A stretch of 64,000 nucleotides of DNA from Roseburia sp. 499 (GTDB taxonomy: Bacteria > Bacillota > Clostridia > Lachnospirales > Lachnospiraceae): NCBI RefSeq assembly GCF_001940225.2, contig NZ_CP135164.1:1922001-1986000 (forward strand), given 5' to 3'. The stretch's first letter is position 1, and the number at the start of each line of letters is the position of its first letter. Position numbers and translations under genes: made by a program. The notes beneath the pieces are model-generated. The model was given only the letters and a program-made list of their open reading frames with translations, did no database searches and had not been told where the DNA came from. Shown one piece after another: positions 26,236 to 36,085 of the stretch.

Positions 26236-27165
26236 TTATAGGGAAAATTTCTTCTTTTTTTCTTGAAATCTGCCATGTTGAATATCCATCAACATACTTA
26301 CTGCTTCCGTCTGTTCCTGGTCCATTGCCGCCTTCACAAAAACTTCCACCTGTTCCTTTGTAACAGCAAATTCTTCTGCCATCCAGCGAACTTTTTCCTT
26401 TTCTTCCTTTTCTAGTAACACACTTGCCGCCTGTTCCAAATGTTGTAGCAAAAATTCCCGATAACACTTTTCTACTTTTTCTTCCAATTCAATCGGATAC
26501 ATAAGCCTTGCTATTGAAATCTCTATTCCACTAATTAAATCAACATTATATTTTCCACTTTCAAACAATTTATCATATTCTCGAAAAATCACCTTCGTAT
26601 CACGAAAAGCATTTCGATACTGAATCCCCATTCCATGAGTAACCGTATTGATAATCCTTGCAGGTGTATTCTCTTCTGCTTCTTCAAAGAATTCCGGATA
26701 AATCAATTCATACTGACAAACTTCTCCCCGATATACCTTTACCTGTACTGCCTGTTTTAAGTCCGAAAGAATTTCCCGAAGGCATGACTTTTCTTCCGGT
26801 ACTTCTTGCATTCTCAAATAAGAAAGCCTTTCGCAACCGGTAAACGCTCCAGCTCCCATAAATGCAATATTACTATAAAAAAACAATTTCTGAAACTGGG
26901 TACAATTATAGAAAATATATCTGCCCAACCTTTTTATCGTTTCCGGCAAATGCAATTCCTGCAAATCTTCTCCACAAATACAGGACAGCCCACTGTTATT
27001 TTCCGGCTCACTGTCTATCTCTCTTGCAAAAGCATAATCAGCAAGCTCTGTTACGGGCTGTCCTTCTATCTGTTCCGGTATTCGTACACAGCCATTTCTT
27101 CCATAGCAACGTAGAATCCGAATTCCATATTCTGTTTTTTCATATGCAAATTTCTGATGTTCCAT
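26236..27165 (-). CDS. BspA-type leucine-rich-repeat protein, intracellular
   Basis: 309 residues. Residues ~10-130 show LRR_5/BspA-like repeats (IRILRCYGRNGCVRIPEQIE, LQELHLPETIKRLGRYIFYN, NIAFMGAGAFTGCERLSYLR). The rest is helical without repeats and ends in a Lys-rich tail. No signal peptide or anchor is present, unlike most BspA proteins, so it is probably cytosolic. Its place before the VWA and MoxR genes suggests it recruits clients or targets for that machinery; this is inference. Gap to the preceding small gene is 10 nt. Confidence 0.72.
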   Translation of the reverse strand: MEHQKFAYEKTEYGIRILRCYGRNGCVRIPEQIEGQPVTELADYAFAREIDSEPENNSGLSCICGEDLQELHLPETIKRLGRYIFYNCTQFQKLFFYSNIAFMGAGAFTGCERLSYLRMQEVPEEKSCLREILSDLKQAVQVKVYRGEVCQYELIYPEFFEEAEENTPARIINTVTHGMGIQYRNAFRDTKVIFREYDKLFESGKYNVDLISGIEISIARLMYPIELEEKVEKCYREFLLQHLEQAASVLLEKEEKEKVRWMAEEFAVTKEQVEVFVKAAMDQEQTEAVSMLMDIQHGRFQEKKKKFSL

Positions 27166-27175
27166 TTCTAATTAC

Positions 27176-27529
27176 CTATTCTCTTCCATACGCCATAGCC
27201 ATCTGATGTTTCCTCATCCTGCTTTCCTGTGCTTTTTTTTGATATGCAAGCTGCTCTTGACGTTCTTCTATAGAAACATTGCGTCCCTTCATCATTTCCA
27301 TCTGCGTCAACAATGAGGAATAGGTATGAGTTCTATCTGCTTCCTTCGAAACACATTCTTCTGAAATTACCGAAGTCTGCTTTTTCTGCGTAGACGCATA
27401 ATGCTCTACCTGTTTTTCCGCTTCTTGATAATTCCCCTGCTGCATTCTTCCTTTTTCCACACGAAACACTCGTATTTCTTTTTCACGATGCTTCTCTACA
27501 GGACTTACGATAAAATAGAATTCTCTCAT
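27176..27529 (-). CDS. Small charged protein of unknown function, first gene of the MoxR-VWA cluster
   Basis: 117 residues, Lys/Glu/Gln-rich, no membrane segment or Cys pair. A short beta-like start (MREFYFIVSPVEKHREKEIR) is followed by a long predicted helix (EERQEQLAYQKKAQESRMRK). I do not recognise it. It lies 10 nt before the LRR gene and opens the cluster. In the 103-nt gap upstream (27530-27632) I see no clear hairpin, so read-through from the folate operon is possible. Confidence 0.55.
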   Translation of the reverse strand: MREFYFIVSPVEKHREKEIRVFRVEKGRMQQGNYQEAEKQVEHYASTQKKQTSVISEECVSKEADRTHTYSSLLTQMEMMKGRNVSIEERQEQLAYQKKAQESRMRKHQMAMAYGRE

Positions 27530-27632
27530 ACCTATTCCTCCTTCCCTGGATGGAATCTGTATTATTAGTTCCTCTTATCTATTTTATCGGTTAATTTTAT
27601 ATTTTACTTTAGTATTTTCTGTTAATTTCTTT

Positions 27633-28472
27633 CTATTGAACTAATTCTTCTAACAGTTTTTTCACCGTTTTTCCTAAAATCGGATGACGATACCATGGTG
27701 CTAATTCTGCTAAAGGTTCCAGAACAAATTTACGATTCTGCATATCAGCATGTGGGATGGTAAGCTTCGGAGTATCCAAAACCAAATCATCATAAAAAAT
27801 AATATCCATATCCAATGTTCGTGGTCCCCAGTGAATGTTACGTTCCCGTTTAGCCTCTGCCTCTATTTCATTTAGCTTATTTAATAATTCTAACGGACGA
27901 AATAATGTTCTTACCTGAAGCATTCCATTCAAAAAATCCGGCTGATCCGTGACACCATAAGGTGCTGTTACAATCAGTTCCGATTCCTTTTCCACCACAC
28001 AGTCCTCGCACGCTTTTAACGCTTCTATGCCCTTGCTAATATACTCTCCCCGGTCTCCCAGATTAGAACCGGTTGCAATAAAAGCCTGATGCCATCCTCT
28101 GCTGATTTCCACTGATACGGATTCCAATGGAAGTCCAATCGGCGCCCATGGTTTTTGAATCTCCAAATCAATCCACTTAAGATGTTCAAACTGCAATAGT
28201 AACGCCTTTGCAAGCTGTTCCGCCACAGTCTCAATCAATTGAAAGGTATGTTCCATCATATATTTCGTGATAAAATGAGATACCTCACCATAGTGAATAG
28301 ATTTCGTCAAATCATCTGTTCTTCCCGCTTCTCTGGTACTTGTATAAAGCACTGCATTCACTAGAAATTTCTGTCCAAGCTTGTTTTCTTCCGGAAATAC
28401 ACCATGTTTTCCGAAAACCTCAAGATTCTTGATATGAATCTTGTCCCATGCTTCCTTTTCCACTATCTCCAT
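27633..28472 (-). CDS. folB-folK: Bifunctional dihydroneopterin aldolase / HPPK
   Basis: 279 residues, a fusion of two folate enzymes. FolB (about 8-122): IHIKNLEVFGKHGVFPEENK and the closing ISRGWH. FolK (about 125-279): AFIATGSNLGDRGEYISK and WGPRTLDMDIIFYDD, the HPPK signature binding Mg-ATP. It converts dihydroneopterin to 6-hydroxymethyl-dihydropterin and then to its diphosphate, the substrate of FolP. The annotated ATG overlaps folP by 10 nt with the ribosome site very close; a GTG three codons later is a possible true start. Last gene of the folate operon. Confidence 0.93.
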   Translation of the reverse strand: MEIVEKEAWDKIHIKNLEVFGKHGVFPEENKLGQKFLVNAVLYTSTREAGRTDDLTKSIHYGEVSHFITKYMMEHTFQLIETVAEQLAKALLLQFEHLKWIDLEIQKPWAPIGLPLESVSVEISRGWHQAFIATGSNLGDRGEYISKGIEALKACEDCVVEKESELIVTAPYGVTDQPDFLNGMLQVRTLFRPLELLNKLNEIEAEAKRERNIHWGPRTLDMDIIFYDDLVLDTPKLTIPHADMQNRKFVLEPLAELAPWYRHPILGKTVKKLLEELVQ

Positions 28473-29275
28473 CCCTCCCGGATTGCTTCTGCCATCTGAA
28501 TTGCCCGTTTGTTTTCCTTTACGTCATGTACTCTTACAAAAGAATATTTCTTCATTACTGCTAACACTGTTGTTACAAGAGTTCCTTCTACGCGTTCTGT
28601 TACCGGAAGGTCCAGTGTCAATCCTATTACAGACTTTCTGGATGTTCCAAGCAACAACGGGTAGCCCAATTCGTCCAATTCTTCTAACTTATAAATTGTC
28701 TCCAGATTATGTTCATAAGTCTTTCCGAATCCCACTCCGGGATCTAACATAATCTTCTCATCTGCAATACCTGCCTTTTTGGCTAAAGCAATCGTCTCAC
28801 GCAAATCCTGCTTCATATCCTCTATAAAGTTCTGATAATCATGGTTATCACGATTGTGCATCAAACAACATGCTACACCAGACTTTGCAATAACATCTGC
28901 TATTTTTTCATCATACTTAAGTCCCCAGATATCGTTCACCAAATCAGCTCCTGCATCTACTGCTGCCTGCGCCACCTTAGCCTTATATGTATCAATGGAT
29001 ATAGGTATATCAAATTCAGATTTAATTATTTCTATTATCGGTGCAGTACGCTCAATTTCTTCCTCTTCCGTTATCTGCACATGCCCCGGTCTGGTAGACT
29101 CTCCACCAATATCAATAATATCAGCTCCTTCTTCCATCATCTGCTCTGTATGCGCCAAAGCCGCATCTAAATGATTGAACTTTCCTCCATCAGAAAAGGA
29201 GTCTGGAGTTACGTTTAATATTCCCATAATATAAGTGTGTTTGTCTGTCTCAAAGTTCCTGTTTCCAATCTTCAT
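28463..29275 (-). CDS. folP: Dihydropteroate synthase
   Basis: 270 residues, TIM barrel. Motifs: MGILNVTPDSFSDGG (~18-32), GADIIDIGGESTRPG (~50-64), ISIDTYKAKVA, LMLDPGVGFGKT-like (MLDPGVGFGK), and LLGTSRKSVIG for p-aminobenzoate binding. It condenses the pterin diphosphate with p-aminobenzoate and is the sulfonamide target. It lies in the fol operon, 24 nt after the HD gene and overlapping folBK. Confidence 0.96.
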   Translation of the reverse strand: MKIGNRNFETDKHTYIMGILNVTPDSFSDGGKFNHLDAALAHTEQMMEEGADIIDIGGESTRPGHVQITEEEEIERTAPIIEIIKSEFDIPISIDTYKAKVAQAAVDAGADLVNDIWGLKYDEKIADVIAKSGVACCLMHNRDNHDYQNFIEDMKQDLRETIALAKKAGIADEKIMLDPGVGFGKTYEHNLETIYKLEELDELGYPLLLGTSRKSVIGLTLDLPVTERVEGTLVTTVLAVMKKYSFVRVHDVKENKRAIQMAEAIREGWR

Positions 29276-29299
29276 TTTCTGTCTCCTCTATATCCATGC

Positions 29300-29797
29300 T
29301 TAATCTACAATTGTATCGTTCTTCCGTTCCTCACTCCACTTACATTCTTTCGTCACTTCGCAAAAAAAGCAATTTCGTGAGCTGTTATCTGCCTTCCTAA
29401 TTGTATTTATAAAATCTTCATTTAATTTATTCTTATTTCGATGTTCTTCTATGGTTTCATAAATAAGTGCACATTTTTCTTTCGGATACCCAATCTGCTC
29501 TAAATACATTCTCGCCATAGTTACCCCTGCCTCATGATGCGGAATCCCTTTCTGATACTCTGCGATTCTTCCCAAATCATGCAGTAACGCCGTTAGATAA
29601 ACCATTTCTTTTTCTAATGAAAGCTGTTCTTCCAGCACCTGTATCCACGCGATTCTTGCCACATCCAACACATGATTCAGACCATGCCGGCAAAATTTTC
29701 TCTCTTTTTCCAGCTCTTCTAACTGTTTCATCTGTTCCAGATAATCCGTTTCCTGAATCAGCCTTCTCACATACTCCATTTCATTCTGTCTTTCCAT
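29300..29797 (-). CDS. HD-domain metal-dependent phosphohydrolase within the folate operon
   Basis: 165 residues. HD-fold ligands are visible: RHGLNHVLDVARIA (His ~39/42), LLHDLGRIAEY (His-Asp ~72), and a later HHEAG plus EEHRNKN. The C-terminus has CFFCEVTKECKW, a possible Cys cluster or zinc site. The gene sits 5 nt after folE and 24 nt before folP, so it is co-transcribed with five folate steps. The operon has no gene for removing phosphate from dihydroneopterin triphosphate; this protein is the obvious candidate, which is inference from position. Confidence 0.82.
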   Translation of the reverse strand: MERQNEMEYVRRLIQETDYLEQMKQLEELEKERKFCRHGLNHVLDVARIAWIQVLEEQLSLEKEMVYLTALLHDLGRIAEYQKGIPHHEAGVTMARMYLEQIGYPKEKCALIYETIEEHRNKNKLNEDFINTIRKADNSSRNCFFCEVTKECKWSEERKNDTIVD

Positions 29798-29802
29798 TTA
29801 TT

Positions 29803-30360
29803 TTATCGTCCTAACATATGCCAGAAAGTATTTTGCAGTTTCTCATCTTCTGCAAATACTCCTCTTGTCACACAGGTTACAGTCTGTGCGCCGGGCTTTT
29901 TGATTCCCCGCATGGTCATACACATATGCTCTGCCTCAATCACAACCATAGCCCCCTGCGGTCCTAAATATTCCATCAGGGCATCTGCAATCTGGGCTGT
30001 TAACTGCTCCTGCAATTGCGGGCGCTTTGCGTATACCTCTACGGTCCTTGCCAATTTACTTAACCCAACCACTTTGCCATTTGGTATGTATGCTACATGT
30101 GCCTTACCATAAAAGGGCAGTAAATGATGTTCACATGTGGAATAGAATACAATATCCTTTTCCAACACCATATTGTTGTCCTTTACAGAAAAAGTTTTTG
30201 AAAGATGTTCTTCCGGAGTCTGTTCCAATCCGCCAAAAATTTCTTCATACATTCGGGCAATCCGCTGGGGCGTCTCCACCAGACCTTCTCGATTTATGTC
30301 TTCTCCCATTCCTTCTAGCAAAAGTTTTACACCTGCTTCTATTTTTTTCTTATCTACCAT
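29803..30360 (-). CDS. folE: GTP cyclohydrolase I
   Basis: 185 residues. Zinc-binding [18 protein letters not shown], plus [20 protein letters not shown] and the C-terminal motif [16 protein letters not shown]. It converts GTP to 7,8-dihydroneopterin triphosphate, the first committed folate step. The start overlaps the folC end by 11 nt. Confidence 0.97.
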   Translation of the reverse strand: MVDKKKIEAGVKLLLEGMGEDINREGLVETPQRIARMYEEIFGGLEQTPEEHLSKTFSVKDNNMVLEKDIVFYSTCEHHLLPFYGKAHVAYIPNGKVVGLSKLARTVEVYAKRPQLQEQLTAQIADALMEYLGPQGAMVVIEAEHMCMTMRGIKKPGAQTVTCVTRGVFAEDEKLQNTFWHMLGR

Positions 30361-31666
30361 GTATTTTTATCTCCTTAAGAGCATTTTTTACTTCGCCAAG
30401 GTAAGACAACGATCCAAAAGAAAGTACCATTCCCTGTTCTTTATCTGCTGCTTCCATTGCCAGGCTTACTGCCTCTTTTATCTCCGAAACAAAAGTAACG
30501 TCCTTATGATATTTACCGGCTTCTTCTGCTAACAGCTTTCCATTCAGCGCCCTTGGATTATGTGGCGTAACCGTAAATACCTTTTCTGCAAGCGGAAGCA
30601 TGAGTCTTAACATTTTTTCATGCTCTTTATCTGCAAGTACCCCTATTATATATATAATTTTGCATTTTGTAAAACCCATTTCCAAAGTTTCCCGTAATTT
30701 TTTTGCCGCATCCTCATTATGGGCCCCATCTATCACAAAAAAAGGTTTCTCCGAAAGAACAGAAAAACGCCCTTCCCACTCTGCCTGTTCTAGTCCTTTT
30801 TTTAACTGTTCCGCAGAAATAGCATACCCCTGTTTCACCAATTGTTTCACTGTTTCTATGGCACACAGCGCGTTCTGAACCTGATAGTTTCCTATCATTT
30901 TCAATTTTATCTCTCCTAATTCATCATGAAAGAAACACAGCTTATTCTCTGCAATATGTACATTATCAACCTGCTCTGACTTTGTATAAACTACAGATGC
31001 TTTTTTTCTCTTACAAGTTTCATCTATGACACGACGTACTCCTTCTTCCGGACATAGGGCAACAACTCTTCCATTTTCCTTCACAATTCCTGCCTTAACT
31101 GCTGCGATTTCTTCTAAGGTATCTCCCAAAAATCCCATATGATCCCGACTAATGGAAGTCAATACACTGACCAAAGACTTCCTTATTATATTAGTCGCAT
31201 CTGTTGCTCCTCCCATTCCAGTTTCCAAAATGACAATTTCACAGTTTTCCCGGTAAAAATGCAAAAATGCTGCTGCTGTCTCCACTTCAAATACTGTAGG
31301 CTGATTCAAACCTCGTTCCACCATTCGGTCACAAGCTGCTTTCACTTGACTGATTACCTCTATATAGTCTCTCTCACCAATATTTCTTCCATTGACCCGA
31401 TACCGCTCTGTATTCTCAAATACTGCCGGTGAAGTATACTTTCCGACCCGATACCCAGCCTCCATGAGAATAGACTCTAACATAGCGCATACGGAACCCT
31501 TTCCATTCGTTCCTGCCACATGAATGACAGACAGTTCATTCTGCACATTTGACAACTCTTTCATCAATTCACGGATACTGTCTAAACCAAGAATACTTCC
31601 TGTCTTTTCAATTTCCCTTATATAGTTATTTAGCTCCTTTTTGCTCAATATCTTGTATTTTTCCAT
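30350..31666 (-). CDS. folC: Folylpolyglutamate synthase / dihydrofolate synthase
   Basis: 438 residues, Mur-ligase fold. P-loop [17 protein letters not shown] (~46-62), the Omega-loop [20 protein letters not shown], and the C-terminal domain start [14 protein letters not shown]. It adds glutamate to dihydropteroate and extends the polyglutamate tail. First gene of the leftward operon folC-folE-HD-folP-folBK; a TATAAT -10 lies at 31726-31731. No tetrahydrofolate riboswitch was recognised in the roughly 50-nt leader. Confidence 0.94.
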   Translation of the reverse strand: MEKYKILSKKELNNYIREIEKTGSILGLDSIRELMKELSNVQNELSVIHVAGTNGKGSVCAMLESILMEAGYRVGKYTSPAVFENTERYRVNGRNIGERDYIEVISQVKAACDRMVERGLNQPTVFEVETAAAFLHFYRENCEIVILETGMGGATDATNIIRKSLVSVLTSISRDHMGFLGDTLEEIAAVKAGIVKENGRVVALCPEEGVRRVIDETCKRKKASVVYTKSEQVDNVHIAENKLCFFHDELGEIKLKMIGNYQVQNALCAIETVKQLVKQGYAISAEQLKKGLEQAEWEGRFSVLSEKPFFVIDGAHNEDAAKKLRETLEMGFTKCKIIYIIGVLADKEHEKMLRLMLPLAEKVFTVTPHNPRALNGKLLAEEAGKYHKDVTFVSEIKEAVSLAMEAADKEQGMVLSFGSLSYLGEVKNALKEIKIHGR

Positions 31667-31725
31667 TTCTTTACATGCCCTTTACTTATAATTTTCACCA
31701 ATTTTTAAAGACTTTCTTAATTTTT

Positions 31726-31787
31726 ATTATAATAAACGTAAATTTTCCCCCATTCTAGTTGACTTTTCCCCCATTTTGAGCTAATCT
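31726..31787. promoter_or_regulatory. Divergent fol / LTA-synthase promoters with a direct repeat
   Basis: Leftward fol promoter: -10 TATAAT (31731-31726) without a good -35. Rightward promoter: -35 TTGACT (31759-31764), 17-nt spacer, -10 TAATCT (31782-31787). TTTTCCCCCATT occurs twice, at 31743-31754 and 31764-31775, with starts exactly 21 bp apart (two helical turns). One copy covers the missing fol -35 and the other the rightward spacer. Confidence 0.6.
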
Positions 31788-31851
31788 TTGCTATGGTAAA
31801 CGAGATTATTTATTATTTTAACCACATATAATAATAGAGGATGAGGAGAAT

Positions 31852-34062
31852 ATGTACAAGAGTATAAAAGAAACTTTACACAATTTTTATTTAAATTACA
31901 AGTCATGGAAGGAGAAACGGGCTGCAAGGGGGAAAAAACATCTCCTGAAGCCACAGCAAAAAGAACGGCTGCTATACATACTAAATCGCTATTCCTTGAT
32001 TTTTCATTACCTGTTAGCATGCCTTGTATGCTTTTTCATTGAAGTGATTTCCAGACATTCTTTTGCAGATGCATTTTCATTCATGTTTGACCGGAGTCTT
32101 GTATTCCTATACAACTCTCTGATTGTTTTCACTTCACTGCATTTGGTATATTTCTTCCGCAGAAGAGCCTTGATGCGTACATTGATTAGTGTCATCTGGC
32201 TGTTCCTTGGAACCATTAACGGATGTGTACTTTTAAAGCGTGTTACACCTTTTAGCTATACTGATTTGAAACTGGTAAATGATTTGTTTACCATGAAAAG
32301 TAACTACTTTACCAATACCGAAGCGTTTATTGTTATCACTTTAGTTATAGCTGTTATTTTATCCTTGATTGTTTTTTGGAAAAAGGGACCGAAATACACC
32401 GGAAAACAACATCGTGTCTTAAGCATTGTGTCTGTTGGCGCCTTTGCTTTGCTTATTCCAATGGTAACTCAAGCTGCTGTTAGCAACAACATTTTAGCAA
32501 GCTACTTTGAGAATATTGCACAAGGTTACAAAGATTACGGATTCGTATACAGCTTTTCCGCCAGTGTTGTTGACCGCGGTATGAGTGCTCCTGATGATTA
32601 TTCTAATAAAACCGTTCAGGCTGCTCTGGATAAAGTAATAACACAGGAAACAGATGCTTCCGTGGAAAAGCCGAACATTATTTGTGTATTGCTGGAATCT
32701 TTTGTTGACCCAAATGAAATCAACTTCTTGGAATGTTCTGAGAATCCGGTTCCTAACTTTGAGAATCTGGCTGCTAACTACTCTTCCGGTTACCTTACCG
32801 TTCCGGTAGTAGGTGCAGGTACTGCCAATACAGAATTTGAAATTTTAACCGGTATGGGAATGCAATACTTTGGACTTGGTGAATATCCATACAAAACCAT
32901 CTTAAAGACAAATTCTTGTGAAAGTATTGCCAGTGATCTTAAAAACCTTGGTTATGGTACAGAAGTTGTCCACAATAACGGTGGAAATTTCTACAGCCGT
33001 GCAAATGCCTTTTCTCAAATGGGATTTGATAACTTTACAAGTAAGGAAATGATGAATATTACAGAATATACACCACTTGGCACATGGCCAACCGATGATA
33101 TTCTGGTAAGCGAAGTAGCAAAAGCTCTGGACTCTACTCCACAGCAGGACTTTGTATATACCATTACCGTACAGGGACATGGAGCATATCCAACCGAAAA
33201 AGTGATTGAAAATCCTGAAATCACTGTAACCGGTGCTGAAACAGAAGAGGCTAATAACGAATGGGAATATTATGTAAACGAAATTCACGAAGTAGATAAG
33301 TTTATTGCAAACTTAACCAATATGTTATCTCAGCGTGATGAAAAAACAATTGTTGTTTTCTTTGGTGACCACCTCCCTACTATGGGACTGGAAGAAAGTG
33401 ATATGAAGAGTGGAAGTATCTTCAAGACAAGATATGTTACTTGGAACAATTTTGGTCTGGAAAAGGTTGACCGTGACCTTACTTCTTATCAGTTGCTTGC
33501 AGCTGTAACAAACCAGCTCGGCATCCACGAAGGTACTATGTTCCGTCTCCATCAGAACAATAACTTCCAAGATATTGACACTTACTCAAGCGATATGGAA
33601 TTATTACAATATGATATTCTTTATGGTGATCGCTATACTTATGGTCAAAAAGACCTCTATCCTGCCTCTGACTTAATCATGGGTGTACAGGATGTCGTCA
33701 TTGAGAATCTTTCTGTAGACAATAACGTTTTATATTTGACCGGACAGAACTTCACTCGTTGGAGTAAAGTATTTGTAAATGGAGAAAAGGTTTCCACCAC
33801 TTATCTTGATGGAACCCACTTAAAGATTTCTCTCAACTCCCTTGATGAGGGAACAAACAGTATTATGGTAAATCAGATGGGCTCCTCGGATACAATATTC
33901 CGAAGCTCCAATGAAATAAGCTTTGATAAGCCAGAGATTGTAGAATCCGATACCACAGAAAATACCATAGAAGATTCTGATATCTTAAACGATGCAGAAT
34001 CTGCCGATGAAACTTTAGAAAATAATATTTCCGGCGAAGTAGAAGATACACCTTTAGATTAG
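31852..34062 (+). CDS. LTA-synthase-like membrane phosphoglycerol transferase / sulfatase
   Basis: 736 residues. Five membrane helices lie between about 45 and 205, followed by an extracellular alkaline-phosphatase-superfamily domain: metal ligand CVLLESFVDP (~280), a GAGTANTEFEILTG segment with the expected Thr nucleophile (~321), and FFGDHLPTMG (~504). Residues ~620-710 form an Ig/IPT-like beta domain (VLYLTGQNFTRWSKVFVNGE), and the tail is acidic and disordered. It probably transfers glycerol phosphate from phosphatidylglycerol to a cell-envelope polymer. GAGGAG precedes ATG by 6-7 nt. One of two rightward genes. Confidence 0.88.
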   Translation: MYKSIKETLHNFYLNYKSWKEKRAARGKKHLLKPQQKERLLYILNRYSLIFHYLLACLVCFFIEVISRHSFADAFSFMFDRSLVFLYNSLIVFTSLHLVYFFRRRALMRTLISVIWLFLGTINGCVLLKRVTPFSYTDLKLVNDLFTMKSNYFTNTEAFIVITLVIAVILSLIVFWKKGPKYTGKQHRVLSIVSVGAFALLIPMVTQAAVSNNILASYFENIAQGYKDYGFVYSFSASVVDRGMSAPDDYSNKTVQAALDKVITQETDASVEKPNIICVLLESFVDPNEINFLECSENPVPNFENLAANYSSGYLTVPVVGAGTANTEFEILTGMGMQYFGLGEYPYKTILKTNSCESIASDLKNLGYGTEVVHNNGGNFYSRANAFSQMGFDNFTSKEMMNITEYTPLGTWPTDDILVSEVAKALDSTPQQDFVYTITVQGHGAYPTEKVIENPEITVTGAETEEANNEWEYYVNEIHEVDKFIANLTNMLSQRDEKTIVVFFGDHLPTMGLEESDMKSGSIFKTRYVTWNNFGLEKVDRDLTSYQLLAAVTNQLGIHEGTMFRLHQNNNFQDIDTYSSDMELLQYDILYGDRYTYGQKDLYPASDLIMGVQDVVIENLSVDNNVLYLTGQNFTRWSKVFVNGEKVSTTYLDGTHLKISLNSLDEGTNSIMVNQMGSSDTIFRSSNEISFDKPEIVESDTTENTIEDSDILNDAESADETLENNISGEVEDTPLD

Positions 34063-34067
34063 AACTA

Positions 34068-34100
34068 AAAAAGGATTGCTGTAACCCAGCAATCCTTTTT
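34068..34100. terminator. Bidirectional terminator
   Basis: A 14-bp perfect stem, AAAAAGGATTGCTG (34068-34081) with CAGCAATCCTTTTT (34087-34100), and a 5-nt loop, 5 nt after the rightward gene and 21 nt from the end of the convergent chemoreceptor gene. Confidence 0.9.
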
Positions 34101-34121
34101 GTTTTTCGAAATATTGGCAAT

Positions 34122-35903
34122 TTAAATATTGAACTTTTCAATTTCGTTTTTAAGAAGTTCTGCACTCTTTCGTGTTTTTGTTACCTGCTGTAATACTGCT
34201 TCTGATTCCTGTGCAATATCAGATGCCTTCTGTGCAATATCTGTAGTTCCTAAAGCTCCCTCATCCGCTGCTTTTGAAATATCCTGCATAGAAGTACGGA
34301 TACCCTCCATATTGGCAAATAACTGCTGTGCGGTAGCACTGAAATCACTTACCAAACTTTCAATATAAATCGCATCCTGACTGTACTGTTCTCCGATTTC
34401 AAGAAACTCTTCATAATCCGCTGCCACATCAGTTACTACGAAATCCAATAACTTCTTTGCATTATCTGACAGATTTCCTACCGCTTCCGTTACACCCTGA
34501 GTAACGTTTTGAATCTTCATTACAGTTTCTCTGGACTGGTCTGCAAGATTTCCAATTTCTCCTGCCACTACAGCAAATCCTTTTCCTGCTTCTCCTGCTC
34601 TTGCCGCTTCAATAGAAGCATTTAATGCCAACAGATTTGTCTGTGAGGTAATCTCCATAATTGCATCTGCCAATTCGTATATCTGCTCTACTACTTTTAC
34701 ATTTTCTAAAGAGTTCTCCAATTCCTGCTGTATTTCTTTTCTAAGTATTGAAGTCTTTTCCTTTGCATCTATAACCTTCTGTTTTGTTTCCTCTGCCCGA
34801 TTATTAATTTCTGCTGCCTTTTCTGCTCCATCCTGAGAACGCTGTGCAATATTTTGTACTGCCGCATGCATTTCCTCAGAAGATTCATTTACTACTGTTG
34901 TTGTGGCTGCAGTTTCTTCCATACCTGCCGATAACTCTTCAGTGGTAGCAGATACGCCTTCAATACCACCATTTAACTCAATTACCCGCTCATTTACCAC
35001 ACCTACTACCTGATTAATAGTCTCAGATTCCTCTTTTACCTTGCTAATCAATACTACTGTAGCATCTCGCATATCCGTAATACATTTTGCAAGTTCGCCA
35101 AAATCATCTTTACGATTTTTATATTTTTCAGGAAAACTATGTGTGTAATCTCCCTCTGCCATATGATTCATAAACTTCATGGATATTCTTAAGGAACCAG
35201 AAATATCCCTTACAATTGTAAGTGCCAGTAACATCAGCGCAACCATAATAACAACTACCGCTATAATTACTATCACTTTCGTTTGCTGGAACATTGCCTC
35301 CTGAGCTGCATTATTCTCTGCTACTATCTCTTCCAACTCATCTATATAATTACCGGTACCAATCACCCACTGATACGGTTCAAATGATTTACTATAGGCA
35401 CGTTTCGGATAAACTTCTGTACTACCTTCCTTTGTAAAGTAATAATCCGTAAATCCGCCCCCCTCTTTTTGACCATTCTTAATGATATCTTTCACCATCT
35501 GATAACCATTCACGTCTACAGTATCCATACGATTAGTTCCTTCTGAATCGCCTCCCAGAAGAACTACATTATCTCCTTCATAAGTATCAATCCAAAAATA
35601 TCCGCTCGTACCGTAACGAAGATCTCGTACGATATCAGCGGCCAGCTTCCTAGCTTCCTCTTCTGTATATTCTCCGCTCTGCTGTTTTGCATAAACCCCC
35701 TCCAACAACGTTATGACATTCTCCACCTGTCCCTGAATCTGTTCGTCATAATCGCTGTAGAGTTCCTCTCTCATAGACTCCACGGACTGTTTGTAAGATT
35801 CTTCCATCCTGGACATATTGACAATTTCCATAATAATCATGGACACAATTGCAATAACCACCAATAAAATTAGTTTTGTACGTACCTTTAAATTTGCAAA
35901 CAT
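34122..35903 (-). CDS. Methyl-accepting chemotaxis protein with Cache sensor domain
   Basis: 593 residues. TM1 at ~10-28, then an extracellular single-Cache-type domain ([40 protein letters not shown]) to ~195, TM2 ~205-230, a HAMP-like linker, and a cytoplasmic signalling domain. The hairpin tip is [20 protein letters not shown], nearly invariant in chemoreceptors, followed by [19 protein letters not shown]. Cache domains of this kind commonly bind small carboxylates; the ligand is unknown. It signals through CheA/CheW, which are outside the window. No clear sigma-28 promoter was found upstream. Confidence 0.92.
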   Translation of the reverse strand: MFANLKVRTKLILLVVIAIVSMIIMEIVNMSRMEESYKQSVESMREELYSDYDEQIQGQVENVITLLEGVYAKQQSGEYTEEEARKLAADIVRDLRYGTSGYFWIDTYEGDNVVLLGGDSEGTNRMDTVDVNGYQMVKDIIKNGQKEGGGFTDYYFTKEGSTEVYPKRAYSKSFEPYQWVIGTGNYIDELEEIVAENNAAQEAMFQQTKVIVIIAVVVIMVALMLLALTIVRDISGSLRISMKFMNHMAEGDYTHSFPEKYKNRKDDFGELAKCITDMRDATVVLISKVKEESETINQVVGVVNERVIELNGGIEGVSATTEELSAGMEETAATTTVVNESSEEMHAAVQNIAQRSQDGAEKAAEINNRAEETKQKVIDAKEKTSILRKEIQQELENSLENVKVVEQIYELADAIMEITSQTNLLALNASIEAARAGEAGKGFAVVAGEIGNLADQSRETVMKIQNVTQGVTEAVGNLSDNAKKLLDFVVTDVAADYEEFLEIGEQYSQDAIYIESLVSDFSATAQQLFANMEGIRTSMQDISKAADEGALGTTDIAQKASDIAQESEAVLQQVTKTRKSAELLKNEIEKFNI

Positions 35904-36033
35904 TGCTCCGCCCTCCGTTCTTTTTATTATTCCTGTCTACAGCATACTCTCTTTATCCTTCTTTTTCAATCTTTTTTGGTCATTTTTCCTGTTTTTCGTG
36001 ATTTTTCACTATTTCTTTTGTATTTTTCTACAA

Positions 36034-36072
36034 AAATAGACTATTGACAAAAAATTTTGTAATAGTCTATTT
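36034..36072 (-). terminator. Terminator after the MBL lipoprotein gene
   Basis: AAATAGACTATT (36034-36045) pairs with AATAGTCTATTT (36061-36072), followed leftward by TTTTT; it lies 14 nt past the stop of the lipoprotein gene. Confidence 0.8.
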
Positions 36073-36085
36073 CTAATAACATATC

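Noticed and set aside
26211..26276. Longer start for the VWA protein
   Set aside because: It overlaps the LRR gene by 41 nt and has no good ribosome site; ATG 26210 has AGAGGT.
31667..31725. Tetrahydrofolate riboswitch before folC
   Set aside because: The leader is only about 50 nt and shows no conserved fold; nothing supports a riboswitch.
35904..36030. Sigma-28 promoter for the Cache chemoreceptor
   Set aside because: A TAAAG is present, but the matching -10 (CAGGAATA) is too far from CCGATAT to claim.
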